Origin: Pseudomonas sp. MRSN 12121
Lineage (GTDB): Bacteria; Pseudomonadota; Gammaproteobacteria; Pseudomonadales; Pseudomonadaceae
DNA length: 64,000 nt
NCBI RefSeq assembly: GCF_000931465.1
Contig: NZ_CP010892.1
Coordinates: forward strand, 1,922,001-1,986,000
Direction: 5' to 3'
The notes under the pieces are model-generated. The model ran no database searches. It was not told the origin of the DNA and was given only the letters and a program-made list of their open reading frames with translations. Of the stretch, positions 54,549 to 64,000 are shown piece by piece (position 1 is the first letter of the stretch; each line of letters opens with the position of its first letter). Position numbers and translations under genes: made by a program.

Positions 54549-55289
54549 ATGAGTCTGCAAGGTAAAGTTGCACTGGTTACCGGTGCCAGTCGTGGTATTG
54601 GCCAGGCCATCGCGCTTGAGCTGGGTCGCCTGGGTGCGATCGTCGTGGGAACCGCGACTTCCGCTTCGGGTGCCGAGCGTATCGCTGCCACCCTGAAGGA
54701 AAACGGCATTCAGGGCACCGGTCTTGAGCTCAATGTCACCAGCGACGAGTCCGTTGCTGCCGTACTGGCCACCATTCAGGAGCAGTTCGGCGCGCCGGCG
54801 ATCCTGGTGAATAACGCCGGTATTACCCGTGACAACCTGATGATGCGCATGAAAGACGACGAGTGGTACGACGTGGTCGATACCAACCTGAACAGTCTGT
54901 ATCGCCTGACCAAGGGCGTTCTGCGCGGCATGACCAAGGCTCGTTGGGGGCGGATCATCAGTATCGGTTCGGTAGTGGGTGCCATGGGCAACGCCGGCCA
55001 AGTAAACTACGCCGCCGCCAAGGCCGGTCTGGAAGGTTTCAGCCGTGCCCTGGCACGTGAAGTCGGCTCGCGGTCGATTACCGTGAACTCGGTGACGCCG
55101 GGTTTCATCGATACCGACATGACTCGCGAATTGCCCGAAGCGCAGCGTGAAGCCCTGCAAACACAAATTCCGCTGGGTCGTCTGGGGCAGGCTCAAGAGA
55201 TCGCGCAAGTGGTCGCTTTTCTTGCATCCGACGGCGCGGCATACGTGACTGGGGCTACAATCCCGGTGAACGGCGGGATGTACATGTAA
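54549..55289 (+). CDS. fabG: 3-oxoacyl-ACP reductase
   Basis: NADPH-dependent SDR reducing 3-ketoacyl-ACP, 246 aa. TGASRGIGQA, NNAG, the catalytic Ser and YAAAKAG, and the ending VNGGMYM are the FabG signature. AGGAGAAG precedes the ATG. 16 nt after fabD. Confidence 0.97.
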   Translation: MSLQGKVALVTGASRGIGQAIALELGRLGAIVVGTATSASGAERIAATLKENGIQGTGLELNVTSDESVAAVLATIQEQFGAPAILVNNAGITRDNLMMRMKDDEWYDVVDTNLNSLYRLTKGVLRGMTKARWGRIISIGSVVGAMGNAGQVNYAAAKAGLEGFSRALAREVGSRSITVNSVTPGFIDTDMTRELPEAQREALQTQIPLGRLGQAQEIAQVVAFLASDGAAYVTGATIPVNGGMYM

Positions 55290-55485
55290 GTGAAATGTGA
55301 CGGATTGCTTCAAAAAAATGTCATACGAGCTGTCTAAAATCCGTTATAAAGCTGCAACCAATTTATAGGCAGATGGCTGAAGGGTCTGGGGAGTGAAGCT
55401 TTCAGTTGAAAAGCTGAAAAGCCTTTCTATACACTTACCCACCGGCCAGCTGCCTGAATTTGTCCATTAGGAGTGAAAACAAGGT

Positions 55486-55722
55486 ATGAGCACCATCGAA
55501 GAGCGCGTCAAGAAAATCGTTGCCGAGCAACTGGGCGTCAAAGAAGAAGAAGTTGTTAACACCGCTTCCTTCGTTGAAGACCTGGGTGCCGACTCCCTTG
55601 ACACCGTTGAGCTGGTGATGGCTCTGGAAGAGGAATTCGAGACCGAAATCCCTGACGAAGAAGCTGAGAAGATCACTACCGTTCAAGCAGCTATCGACTA
55701 CGTTACCAGCCACCAGGCTTAA
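55486..55722 (+). CDS. acpP: Acyl carrier protein
   Basis: 78-aa acidic carrier with the 4'-phosphopantetheine Ser in [10 protein letters not shown] (residue about 37). Follows a 196-bp gap from fabG that is AT-rich and likely carries its own promoter (no confident hexamers). AGGAG about 10 nt before the ATG. A strong terminator follows, so fabF is reached by read-through or another promoter. Confidence 0.98.
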   Translation: MSTIEERVKKIVAEQLGVKEEEVVNTASFVEDLGADSLDTVELVMALEEEFETEIPDEEAEKITTVQAAIDYVTSHQA

Positions 55723-55750
55723 TCGTATTTAGTCGTTTTTTGCTGTCATG

Positions 55751-55790
55751 GAAAAACCGCACTGCCGTTACGGCGTGCGGTTTTTTCTTT
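55751..55790 (+). terminator. Terminator after acpP
   Basis: AAAAACCGCAC and GTGCGGTTTTTT enclose a smaller GCCG/CGGC pairing, then T-rich sequence. Likely keeps acpP expression higher than fabF. Confidence 0.9.
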
Positions 55791-55833
55791 AGGCCCGATG
55801 CAAAGTGTCGTCATTAGAAAAAAGGAGAGTGCT

Positions 55834-57078
55834 GTGTCGCGTAGACGCGTCGTAGTCACCGGTATGGGTATGTTGTCGCCACTGGGTACGGATGTTCCGA
55901 GCAGTTGGCAGGGCATTCTGGCTGGCCGCAGTGGCATTGGTCTGATCGAACACACCGACCTTTCTGCCTATTCCACCCGTTTTGGCGGCTCGGTAAAGGG
56001 CTTCAATGTCGAGGAATACCTGTCGGTCAAAGAGGCTCGCAAACTCGACCTGTTCATTCAATACGGCCTGGCGGCCGGTTTTCAGGCGGTGCGCAATGCC
56101 GGCCTGGAAGTGACCGATGCCAACCGTGAGCGAATCGGCGTTGCCATGGGTTCGGGTATTGGCGGTCTGACCAATATCGAAGAAACCAGCCGCACGCTGC
56201 ATGATTCCGGCCCGCGTCGAATTTCTCCGTTCTTCGTGCCAGGCTCGATCATCAATATGATTTCCGGGTTCCTGTCCATCCATCTGGGTGCCCAGGGGCC
56301 GAACTACGCTATTTCCACAGCCTGTACCACCGGTACCCACTGCATCGGCATGGCGGCGCGCAATATCGCCTTTGGCGAAGCCGACGTGATGATCGCCGGT
56401 GGCGCTGAAATGGCTGCCTGCGGCCTGGGCATGGGGGGCTTCGGTGCCTCGCGCGCACTGTCGACCCGCAACGACGAGCCGACCCGCGCCAGCCGTCCTT
56501 GGGACAAGGGCCGTGATGGCTTCGTGCTGTCCGACGGTGCCGGTGCGCTGGTACTCGAGGAGCTGGAGCACGCCAAGGCCCGTGGCGCGACCATCTATGC
56601 CGAACTGATAGGTTTTGGCATGAGCGGCGACGCCTACCACATGACTTCGCCACCCGCCGACGGCGCCGGTGCGGCGCGCTGCATCGTCAATGCACTGCGC
56701 GACGCCAAGCTGAACGTCGATCAGGTGCAGTACATCAACGCCCACGGTACCTCGACCCCTGCTGGCGACCTGGCGGAAGCCGAGGCGATCAAGACGGTGT
56801 TCGGCGATCACGCCTACAAACTGGCGGTCAGTTCCACCAAGTCCATGACCGGTCACCTGCTGGGGGCGGCGGGGGCGATCGAGGCCATCTTCAGTGTGCT
56901 GGCGATCAACAGCCAGGCAGCGCCGCCGACCATCAACCTCGATGAGCCGGATGAAGGTTGCGACCTCGATTTCGTGCCGCATACCGCGCGCAGCATGGAC
57001 ATCGATGTGGTGCTGTCGAACTCCTTCGGGTTTGGCGGGACCAACGGATCGTTGGTGTTCCGCCGGTTCGCCGGCTGA
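55834..57078 (+). CDS. fabF: 3-oxoacyl-ACP synthase II
   Basis: Elongating condensing enzyme, 414 aa. Catalytic Cys in STACTTGTH (about residue 164), His in [11 protein letters not shown] and His in [11 protein letters not shown]. The start is GTG 55834, preceded by AAAGGAGAG. Its stop overlaps pabC (TGATG). Confidence 0.97.
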   Translation: MSRRRVVVTGMGMLSPLGTDVPSSWQGILAGRSGIGLIEHTDLSAYSTRFGGSVKGFNVEEYLSVKEARKLDLFIQYGLAAGFQAVRNAGLEVTDANRERIGVAMGSGIGGLTNIEETSRTLHDSGPRRISPFFVPGSIINMISGFLSIHLGAQGPNYAISTACTTGTHCIGMAARNIAFGEADVMIAGGAEMAACGLGMGGFGASRALSTRNDEPTRASRPWDKGRDGFVLSDGAGALVLEELEHAKARGATIYAELIGFGMSGDAYHMTSPPADGAGAARCIVNALRDAKLNVDQVQYINAHGTSTPAGDLAEAEAIKTVFGDHAYKLAVSSTKSMTGHLLGAAGAIEAIFSVLAINSQAAPPTINLDEPDEGCDLDFVPHTARSMDIDVVLSNSFGFGGTNGSLVFRRFAG

Positions 57079-57893
57079 TGCAGAGCTGGGTCGACGGTCA
57101 ACCGGCTGACGTTCTGTCGCTCAAGGACCGCGGCCTGGCCTATGGCGACGGCCTGTTCGAGACCATCGCGGTCAGGGCCGGTCGGCCCTTGCTGCTGGAG
57201 CGGCACCTGGCGCGCCTGGCCGAGGGCTGTACGCGCCTGGCCATCGTGGCCGATCAAGTGCTGATTTGCCGTGAAATTACCGCCTACGCCGGGCTGTTGG
57301 GTGAGGGGGTGCTCAAGCTGATCCTCACGCGCGGCGACAGCCAGCGCGGCTATGCCGCCAGCCCGGGCGCGCCACCGCGACGTATCCTCCAGGGCAGCCC
57401 GCCCGCGGCTTACCCGGCGGCACATGGCGAGCAGGGCATCCGTTTGTTTCCCTGTGTCACTCGGCTGGCCGAACAGCCGCTGTTGGCCGGTCTCAAGCAC
57501 CTCAACCGCCTGGAGCAGGTGCTGGCTCGTGCCGAATGGCAGGACAGCGAGCATGCCGAAGGCCTGATGCTCGATGTTTCCGGTCGAGTGATCGAGGGGG
57601 TGTTCAGCAATCTGTTCCTGGTGCGCGACAACACCTTGTTCACTGCCGACTTGAGCCGTTGCGGCGTCGCCGGGGTGATGCGTGCTGAAATATTGTTTCA
57701 GGCTGCATCATTGGGCATCGCCACGGAAATAGCCGACATCAGTCCCGAACAGTTGCAGCAGGCCGACGAAGTCTTTGTCTGCAACAGCGTTTATGGCATT
57801 TGGCCGGTGTTGGCCTGTGGCGCGCTGCGCTGGCCGGCCGGACCGCTCACCCGTAAACTGCAACGCATTGTTCGCACGCTACTGGATGCCTGA
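57078..57893 (+). CDS. pabC: Aminodeoxychorismate lyase
   Basis: PLP enzyme making 4-aminobenzoate for folate, 271 aa. Fold-type IV family; the active Lys lies in LKHLNRLEQVLAR (about residue 140). GLAYGDGLFETI is the usual N-terminal block. The start overlaps the fabF stop. Confidence 0.94.
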   Translation: MQSWVDGQPADVLSLKDRGLAYGDGLFETIAVRAGRPLLLERHLARLAEGCTRLAIVADQVLICREITAYAGLLGEGVLKLILTRGDSQRGYAASPGAPPRRILQGSPPAAYPAAHGEQGIRLFPCVTRLAEQPLLAGLKHLNRLEQVLARAEWQDSEHAEGLMLDVSGRVIEGVFSNLFLVRDNTLFTADLSRCGVAGVMRAEILFQAASLGIATEIADISPEQLQQADEVFVCNSVYGIWPVLACGALRWPAGPLTRKLQRIVRTLLDA

Positions 57894-57896
57894 TTT

Positions 57897-59114
57897 GTGA
57901 GACGAAAATTATTGCTTCTGCTGGAGACCGGGCTGGTTCTGGCCGGTCTGGCGCTGGGCGCCTCGGCCTGGAAGCTGAACTCGGCGCTGGAGCAGCCTCT
58001 CAACCTGACTCAAGAGCAATTGCTCGATGTGCCGGCCGGCTCGACCCCGGGCGGCACCTTCAACCGCCTGCAGGCCACGGGTGTCCTCAAGGATGCCTTC
58101 TGGCTGCGCCTGTACTGGCGTTTCAACCTGGAAGGGCAGCCGCTGCACAGTGGCGAATACCGCATGACCCCGGGAATGACCGCGCAGGGCCTGATCGGCG
58201 TCTGGCAGCGTGGCGAAGTGGTGCAGTACAGCCTGACGCTGGTGGAGGGCTGGACCTTCCGTCAATTGCGCGCGGCCCTGGCCCGGCACGACAAGCTCGA
58301 GCAGACCCTGGAGGGGTTGAGTGACAGCGAGGTCATGGAGAAGCTCGGCCACGCCGGGGTTTTCCCCGAGGGCCGATTCTTTCCCGATACCTACCGTTTC
58401 GTGCGTGGCATGAGCGATCTCGAGCTGCTGGGCAAAGCCTATAACCGTCTGGACGAGGTGCTGGCCAAGGAGTGGAGCAAGCGTGCCGCCGATGCGCCTT
58501 ATACCGAGCCTTACCAGGCGCTGATCATGGCTTCGCTGGTGGAGAAGGAAACCGGCGTGCCTCAGGAGCGCGGGCAGATTGCCGGGGTGTTCGTGCGCCG
58601 CATGCAGGTCGGCATGCTGCTGCAGACCGATCCAACGGTGATCTACGGTCTGGGCGAGCGTTACAACGGCAAATTGACCCGTGCGCTGCTCAAGGAAGCG
58701 ACGCCCTACAACACCTATGTGATCAGTGGCTTGCCGCCTACCCCGATCGCCATGGTCGGCCGCGAGGCGATCCATGCCGCGCTCAACCCGGCGCCGGGCA
58801 GCAGCCTGTATTTCGTGGCGCGAGGCGATGGCAGCCACGTGTTCTCCGACGATCTGGACGCGCATAACAACGCTGTGCGCGAGTTCCAGCTCAAGCGCCG
58901 CGCCGATTATCGTTCCAGCCCGGCACCGGCGGGCGGTCCGGCGGCTACCGAGGCATCGCCAGCCATTCCGGCGGCCTCGCCCGATACGGCGCCCGAGGCC
59001 GTTCCGCAGCTGCCAGCTCGGGACGCGCCTGCGTCGAGCCCGGAAACCTCGCCGCAGGAGCCGCCAGCCCCGGTCGAGGCGCCCGCTGAACCCGAGCCGA
59101 AAAGCCCGCAATGA
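57897..59114 (+). CDS. mltG: Endolytic transglycosylase MltG with Pro/Ala-rich tail
   Basis: Inner-membrane lytic transglycosylase that cuts nascent peptidoglycan. 405 aa versus about 340-350 usual. One N-terminal TM (residues 4-24), then the YceG-like domain with catalytic Glu in ASLVEKETGVPQERG and the Q/D/P block LLQTDPTVIYG. The extra C-terminal 70 residues are Pro/Ala/Glu-rich and look disordered. Starts with GTG, 3 nt after pabC. Confidence 0.95.
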   Translation: MRRKLLLLLETGLVLAGLALGASAWKLNSALEQPLNLTQEQLLDVPAGSTPGGTFNRLQATGVLKDAFWLRLYWRFNLEGQPLHSGEYRMTPGMTAQGLIGVWQRGEVVQYSLTLVEGWTFRQLRAALARHDKLEQTLEGLSDSEVMEKLGHAGVFPEGRFFPDTYRFVRGMSDLELLGKAYNRLDEVLAKEWSKRAADAPYTEPYQALIMASLVEKETGVPQERGQIAGVFVRRMQVGMLLQTDPTVIYGLGERYNGKLTRALLKEATPYNTYVISGLPPTPIAMVGREAIHAALNPAPGSSLYFVARGDGSHVFSDDLDAHNNAVREFQLKRRADYRSSPAPAGGPAATEASPAIPAASPDTAPEAVPQLPARDAPASSPETSPQEPPAPVEAPAEPEPKSPQ

Positions 59115-59124
59115 CTTTGATTAA

Positions 59125-60745
<1,621 letters not shown>

Positions 60746-60823
60746 CAGCGGCGCCTGGATAAACTGAATCGCCGGCCATACTGGGCCGGCCTGTTCATTG
60801 ACCGAATAGGGTTGCCGCTGTTT

Positions 60824-61609
60824 ATGCTCGTAGATTCCCATTGTCACCTCGACCGCCTCGACCTCGCCGCCCACGACGGCTCCCTGGATGCCGCGCTGGA
60901 AGCGGCGCGTCAGCGCGGGGTCGGGCATTTCCTGTGCATCGGCGTCAGTGCCGACAACGCAGCCGACGTCAAAGCCCTGGCCGAGCGCTATGACGACGTC
61001 GACTGTTCGGTTGGCGTTCACCCGCTGGATGTCCAGCCCGGCGGCGCCCCAGCCCTGGACTGGTTGCTGCAGGAGCTGAATCACCCGCGGGTGGTGGCCA
61101 TTGGCGAAACCGGCCTGGACTACCACTACGAGCCGGAAGCGGCGGAGCTGCAGCAGGAGTCCTTCCGCCTGCACCTGCAAGCCGCCCAGCAGACCGGCAA
61201 GCCGGTGATCGTCCATACCCGTGGCGCGCGCGCCGATACCCTGGCGCTGTTGCGCGAGGCGGCGTTGCCGCAGGGCGGAGTGTTGCATTGCTTTACCGAA
61301 GACTGGGACATGGCCAGGGCCGCGCTGGACCTGGGGTTCTATATTTCCCTGTCGGGGATTGTCACCTTCCGCAATGCCGATGCCTTGCGCGACGTGGCGC
61401 GCCAGGTGCCGGCCGATCGCCTGCTGGTGGAAACCGATTCGCCGTACCTGGCGCCGATCCCCTATCGCGGCAAGCCCAACCTGCCGCAGTACGTGCGCGA
61501 AGTCGCCGAGTTCCTGGCGATGCTGCGGGGCGAGTCCTACGAGGTTCTTGCCGCGCAGACCACGGAGAACTTCAAGCGCCTGTTCCCGCTGGCACGGGTC
61601 ACAGGCTGA
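60824..61609 (+). CDS. TatD-family metal-dependent DNase/hydrolase
   Basis: 261-aa metal hydrolase with an N-terminal DSHCHLD metal motif, GETGLDYHYE, HTRGA and the late SPYLAPIPYRGK block. The E. coli relatives include YcfH and TatD (3'-5' exonuclease). Start ATG 60824; the in-frame TTG four codons upstream is less likely. In the usual Pseudomonas order it follows pilZ. Confidence 0.95.
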   Translation: MLVDSHCHLDRLDLAAHDGSLDAALEAARQRGVGHFLCIGVSADNAADVKALAERYDDVDCSVGVHPLDVQPGGAPALDWLLQELNHPRVVAIGETGLDYHYEPEAAELQQESFRLHLQAAQQTGKPVIVHTRGARADTLALLREAALPQGGVLHCFTEDWDMARAALDLGFYISLSGIVTFRNADALRDVARQVPADRLLVETDSPYLAPIPYRGKPNLPQYVREVAEFLAMLRGESYEVLAAQTTENFKRLFPLARVTG

Positions 61610-61617
61610 ATCGCAGG

Positions 61618-61655
61618 CAAAAAAAACCCGGGTTCTGGGGGGTGAATCCGGGTTA
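61618..61655 (-). terminator. Terminator reading leftward
   Basis: On the minus strand AACCCGG, a 14-nt spacer, CCGGGTT and eight T. It lies about 170 nt beyond the aminotransferase stop. In the plus direction the T-run is absent, so it serves the aminotransferase. Confidence 0.75.
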
Positions 61656-61826
61656 AGACCATTAGGAGTAAAACAAAGGCACGCCGTCCCTTGGTACCTT
61701 CATCGGCGCTTCACTTGGGGGAGATGTCACGCCGACAGTTCAAGTATTGATCACTATTGCATTCAGTCCAGTTGGGGCTGCTCGTTTTTTAAACAATTTT
61801 GGAATACAAGCGCTTCCCTTGAGTTC

Positions 61827-62960
61827 TCATTGCTGGGCGATCTTGGCCACAATGGCGATAGTTTCGTCGATCACGCGCTTTTCTGTATAGAAATGTGGGG
61901 AAAAGCGAATTCCCGGCCCGCGAGGAATGCACACGACCTGCTGTTGGCGCAACGCCTCGTAGACCTCCTGATTATCGATGCCATCGATACTGAACGAAAT
62001 AATGCCGCCACGCCGAGAGGGGTTGAGCGGGGTATGCAGGCGTACGCCGGGGAGGGCGCCCAAGCCGTCCTGGAGCCACTGCAGCCGTTCGGCGATCAGC
62101 GTCGCGACTTGCTCCATCCCCACTTCCTCCAGTAACGACAGGCTGGCCTCCAGGGCCATGGCGCCGAGCATGTTGGGGCTGCCGCATTCGAAGCGCCGGG
62201 CGCTCTTGGCTGGCTCCCACTCGTTGCGGCTGTAATCGCCCATGTGTTCCAGCATGTGCCAGCCGAATTCGTGCAGCTTGAGCTGGGCCCGCAGGTCGCT
62301 GCGGCAGTAGAACGCGCCGAGGCCTTCGGGGCCGAGCAGCCATTTGTGGCCGTCGGCCATGGCGAAGTCGCATTGATAGGCCTGGACGTCGAACGGTTGC
62401 GCGCCCAGTTGCTGGATGGCGTCGATGCAGAACAGCACGTTGCGTTGCTTGCAGCCGGCGCCCAGGCGCCGCAGGTCCAGGCGCAGGCCGCTGGCGAACT
62501 GCACGGCGCTGATCGCCATCAGTCGGGTATGTGGCCCGCAGGCGGCCAGCAGCGCGCCTTCCGGGTCGTCGCCCTTGAGGCTGACCTGGATCACTTCCAC
62601 GCCCTGCGTGGCCAGGGCTTCCCAGACGACACGATTGGAAGGAAATTCTTCATCGCTGATGACGATCTGGTCACCTTTTTCCCAGGTCAGGCCAAAGGCG
62701 ACGAACGAGAGTGCTTCCGAAGTATTTTTGACCAGTGCGATGTCATCCGTTGACGGTGCATTTAGCAGGCGCATCAGGCGTTCGCGCAGGCGTTGTTCGA
62801 GGGCCATCCAGTCCGGATAGTCCCTTGCGCCCAGTAAAACGTTCTCTTTGGCGAAGCGCGCCACGGCTTCGGCGGCCCTGTTCGGCCAGGGGGCAACGGC
62901 GGCATGATTCAAATAACGCAGGCCCGGAGCCTGTACAAATTCATCAAGAAACATAGTCAT
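61827..62960 (-). CDS. PLP-dependent aminotransferase class V (cysteine-desulfurase-like)
   Basis: 377-aa fold-type I enzyme. The PLP Lys is in DGHKWLLGPEG (about residue 203), with the phosphate-binding region earlier (IALVKNTSEA). Related to selenocysteine lyase/isopenicillin N epimerase groups; no obvious catalytic Cys loop of IscS/SufS was seen near the C-terminal half. ATG 62960 or 62954 (MTMFL). Divergent from the TetR regulator. Substrate unknown. Confidence 0.88.
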   Translation of the reverse strand: MTMFLDEFVQAPGLRYLNHAAVAPWPNRAAEAVARFAKENVLLGARDYPDWMALEQRLRERLMRLLNAPSTDDIALVKNTSEALSFVAFGLTWEKGDQIVISDEEFPSNRVVWEALATQGVEVIQVSLKGDDPEGALLAACGPHTRLMAISAVQFASGLRLDLRRLGAGCKQRNVLFCIDAIQQLGAQPFDVQAYQCDFAMADGHKWLLGPEGLGAFYCRSDLRAQLKLHEFGWHMLEHMGDYSRNEWEPAKSARRFECGSPNMLGAMALEASLSLLEEVGMEQVATLIAERLQWLQDGLGALPGVRLHTPLNPSRRGGIISFSIDGIDNQEVYEALRQQQVVCIPRGPGIRFSPHFYTEKRVIDETIAIVAKIAQQ

Positions 62961-63038
62961 GGTCGGATGATCCGTGCATTTTGGCGCAATTTAGGCATAA
63001 TACGCGGCTTCGATTTTGACCCCGACAGACCTTTTCTT

Positions 63039-63677
63039 ATGCAGAAAGAACCTCGTAAGGTCCGTGAGTTTCGTCGCCGCGAGCAAGAAATTCTCGATAC
63101 CGCGCTCAAGCTGTTCCTCGATCAAGGTGAAGACAGCGTCACCGTCGAGATGATCGCTGATGCCGTTGGTATCGGCAAAGGGACCATCTACAAGCACTTC
63201 AAGTCCAAGGCGGAGATCTATCTGCGTCTGATGCTCGACTACGAGCGCGACCTGAACGAGCTGCTGCACTCTGCCGATGTCGACAAGGATAAGGAAGCCC
63301 TGTCCCGGGCCTACTTCGAGTTCCGCATGCGCGATCCGCAGCGTTACCGGTTGTTCGATCGCCTGGAAGAGAAGGTGGTCAAGGGCAACCAGGTGCCGGA
63401 AATGGTCGAGGAGCTGCACAAGATCCGTGCTTCCAACTTCGAGCGCCTGACCTTGTTGATCAAGGGGCGCATCAGCGAAGGCAAGCTCGAGGACGTGCCG
63501 CCTTACTTCCACTATTGCGCGTCCTGGGCGCTGGTGCATGGCGCGGTCGCGCTGTACCACTCGCCGTTCTGGAGCAATGTGCTGGAGGACCAGGAAGGTT
63601 TCTTCCAGTTCCTGATGGATATCGGCGTGCGCATGGGTAACAAGCGCAAGCGCGATCCCGACACCTCCGGCAGCTGA
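63039..63677 (+). CDS. TetR-family transcriptional regulator
   Basis: 212-aa regulator, N-terminal helix-turn-helix with SVTVEMIADAVGIGKGTIYKHF (position about 30-51), then an all-helical ligand domain. ATG 63039 was chosen because the DNA-binding domain starts about 15 residues later; no clear Shine-Dalgarno is visible. Divergent from the aminotransferase (78-bp gap), which may be its target. Confidence 0.93.
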   Translation: MQKEPRKVREFRRREQEILDTALKLFLDQGEDSVTVEMIADAVGIGKGTIYKHFKSKAEIYLRLMLDYERDLNELLHSADVDKDKEALSRAYFEFRMRDPQRYRLFDRLEEKVVKGNQVPEMVEELHKIRASNFERLTLLIKGRISEGKLEDVPPYFHYCASWALVHGAVALYHSPFWSNVLEDQEGFFQFLMDIGVRMGNKRKRDPDTSGS

Positions 63678-63756
63678 TTCATTCAGCGGCCTGATGGCGC
63701 CATGATTTCCCTATATGGCGCCGTGTCCCAGGAATATACTCAGGCATGAGGCTTGC

Positions 63757-63784
63757 CAAAACCTGATTTTTGAGTCAGGTTTTG
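63757..63784 (+). terminator. Hairpin after the TetR gene
   Basis: CAAAACCTGA and TCAGGTTTTG with a 7-nt loop, but no T-run beyond the stem. Weak terminator candidate upstream of the MoaA-like gene. Confidence 0.55.
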
Positions 63785-63815
63785 CCGGTTCACTCTTCCT
63801 TCGCCGGGGTTCTCC

Positions 63816-64000
63816 ATGATCGTTGACCGTCAAGGCAGGCGCTTTCGCAATCTGCGTGTCAGCCTGACATCCGCCTGCAACTATGCCTGTACCTACTGCG
63901 TGCCCAACGGCAAGCGGCTGGTGGCTGCCCAGGATGAGTTGTCGGCCGAGGCCATGGCGCGCGGCGTGGCTTATCTGATCGAGGCGGCAGGCATCGAGCG
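63816..64000 (+). CDS. MoaA-like radical SAM protein (partial)
   Basis: N-terminal 61 residues only; continues past the window. The radical SAM cluster motif is present as CNYACTYC (residues about 21-28), preceded by RNLRVSLTSA. MoaA (GTP 3',8-cyclase, molybdopterin synthesis) is the likely type, because MoaA proteins start RxxxYLRxSxTxxCNxRCxYC. The following text (VPNGKRL) is less standard, so a related radical SAM family is possible. Confidence 0.8.
   Translation, partial: MIVDRQGRRFRNLRVSLTSACNYACTYCVPNGKRLVAAQDELSAEAMARGVAYLIEAAGIE

Overview
The window is a high-GC gammaproteobacterial chromosome segment. Gene order and protein similarity point to Pseudomonas, most likely the P. fluorescens complex. 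The evidence is the pyrF/chemoreceptor neighbourhood, the PA2811-PA2817-like block, the comEC-exbBD-lpxK-kdsB-murB run, rne/rluC, and the yceD-rpmF-plsX-fabD-fabG-acpP-fabF-pabC-mltG-tmk-holB-tatD run. A Pseudomonas-type REP hairpin (2810-2860) agrees. No plasmid, phage, integrase, IS or CRISPR signature is visible.

Layout. 1-8.0 kb: an OmpR-type two-component system (kinase cut by the window edge), pyrF, two oxidoreductases, a chemoreceptor and an unknown membrane-anchored protein. 8.2-8.9 kb: a strong promoter drives a tandemly duplicated tRNA-Glu/tRNA-Gly pair, followed by terminators. 8.9-22.4 kb: an accessory surface-adhesion island. It holds a two-partner-secretion adhesin with about 19 GLUG repeats (no TpsB partner), a pertactin-like autotransporter, a periplasmic pilus chaperone with two paralogous adhesin/pilin genes (no usher), and a BvgS-like hybrid kinase with no adjacent response regulator. 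22.4-25.7 kb: a LysE exporter, a 2OG-Fe(II) oxygenase and a free-standing AlaX-type tRNA-editing protein, divergent from a LysR regulator. This is the best candidate for an undescribed small system.

25.7-32.6 kb: a PA2817-type protein, a FadE-type acyl-CoA dehydrogenase, a transglutaminase-like protein, a GST, a YadGH-type ABC exporter and a DUF2062 protein. 32.8-39.6 kb: comEC and the cell-envelope operon exbB-exbD-lpxK-ycaR-kdsB-ptp-murB with overlapping stops and starts. 39.9-44.3 kb: a four-gene translationally coupled molybdenum hydroxylase operon (2Fe-2S subunit, Tat-exported large subunit, XdhC, MocA-like). 44.4-51 kb: rne on the minus strand, a roughly 700-bp rne/rluC gap containing a 33-codon ORF with a strong Shine-Dalgarno, then rluC, a HAD phosphatase and an S49 peptidase. 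51-61.6 kb: yceF (minus) diverging from a fatty-acid/ribosome/murein/replication run that starts at a near-consensus promoter placed so close to the yceD ATG that the mRNA should be leaderless. The pilZ gene expected between holB and tatD is missing. 61.8-64 kb: a class V aminotransferase, a divergent TetR regulator and the 5' end of a MoaA-like radical SAM gene.

All calls were made by reading the sequence and recalling protein families. No database search was run. Start codons were chosen from Shine-Dalgarno position, overlap with the preceding gene, and the known N-termini of the families.
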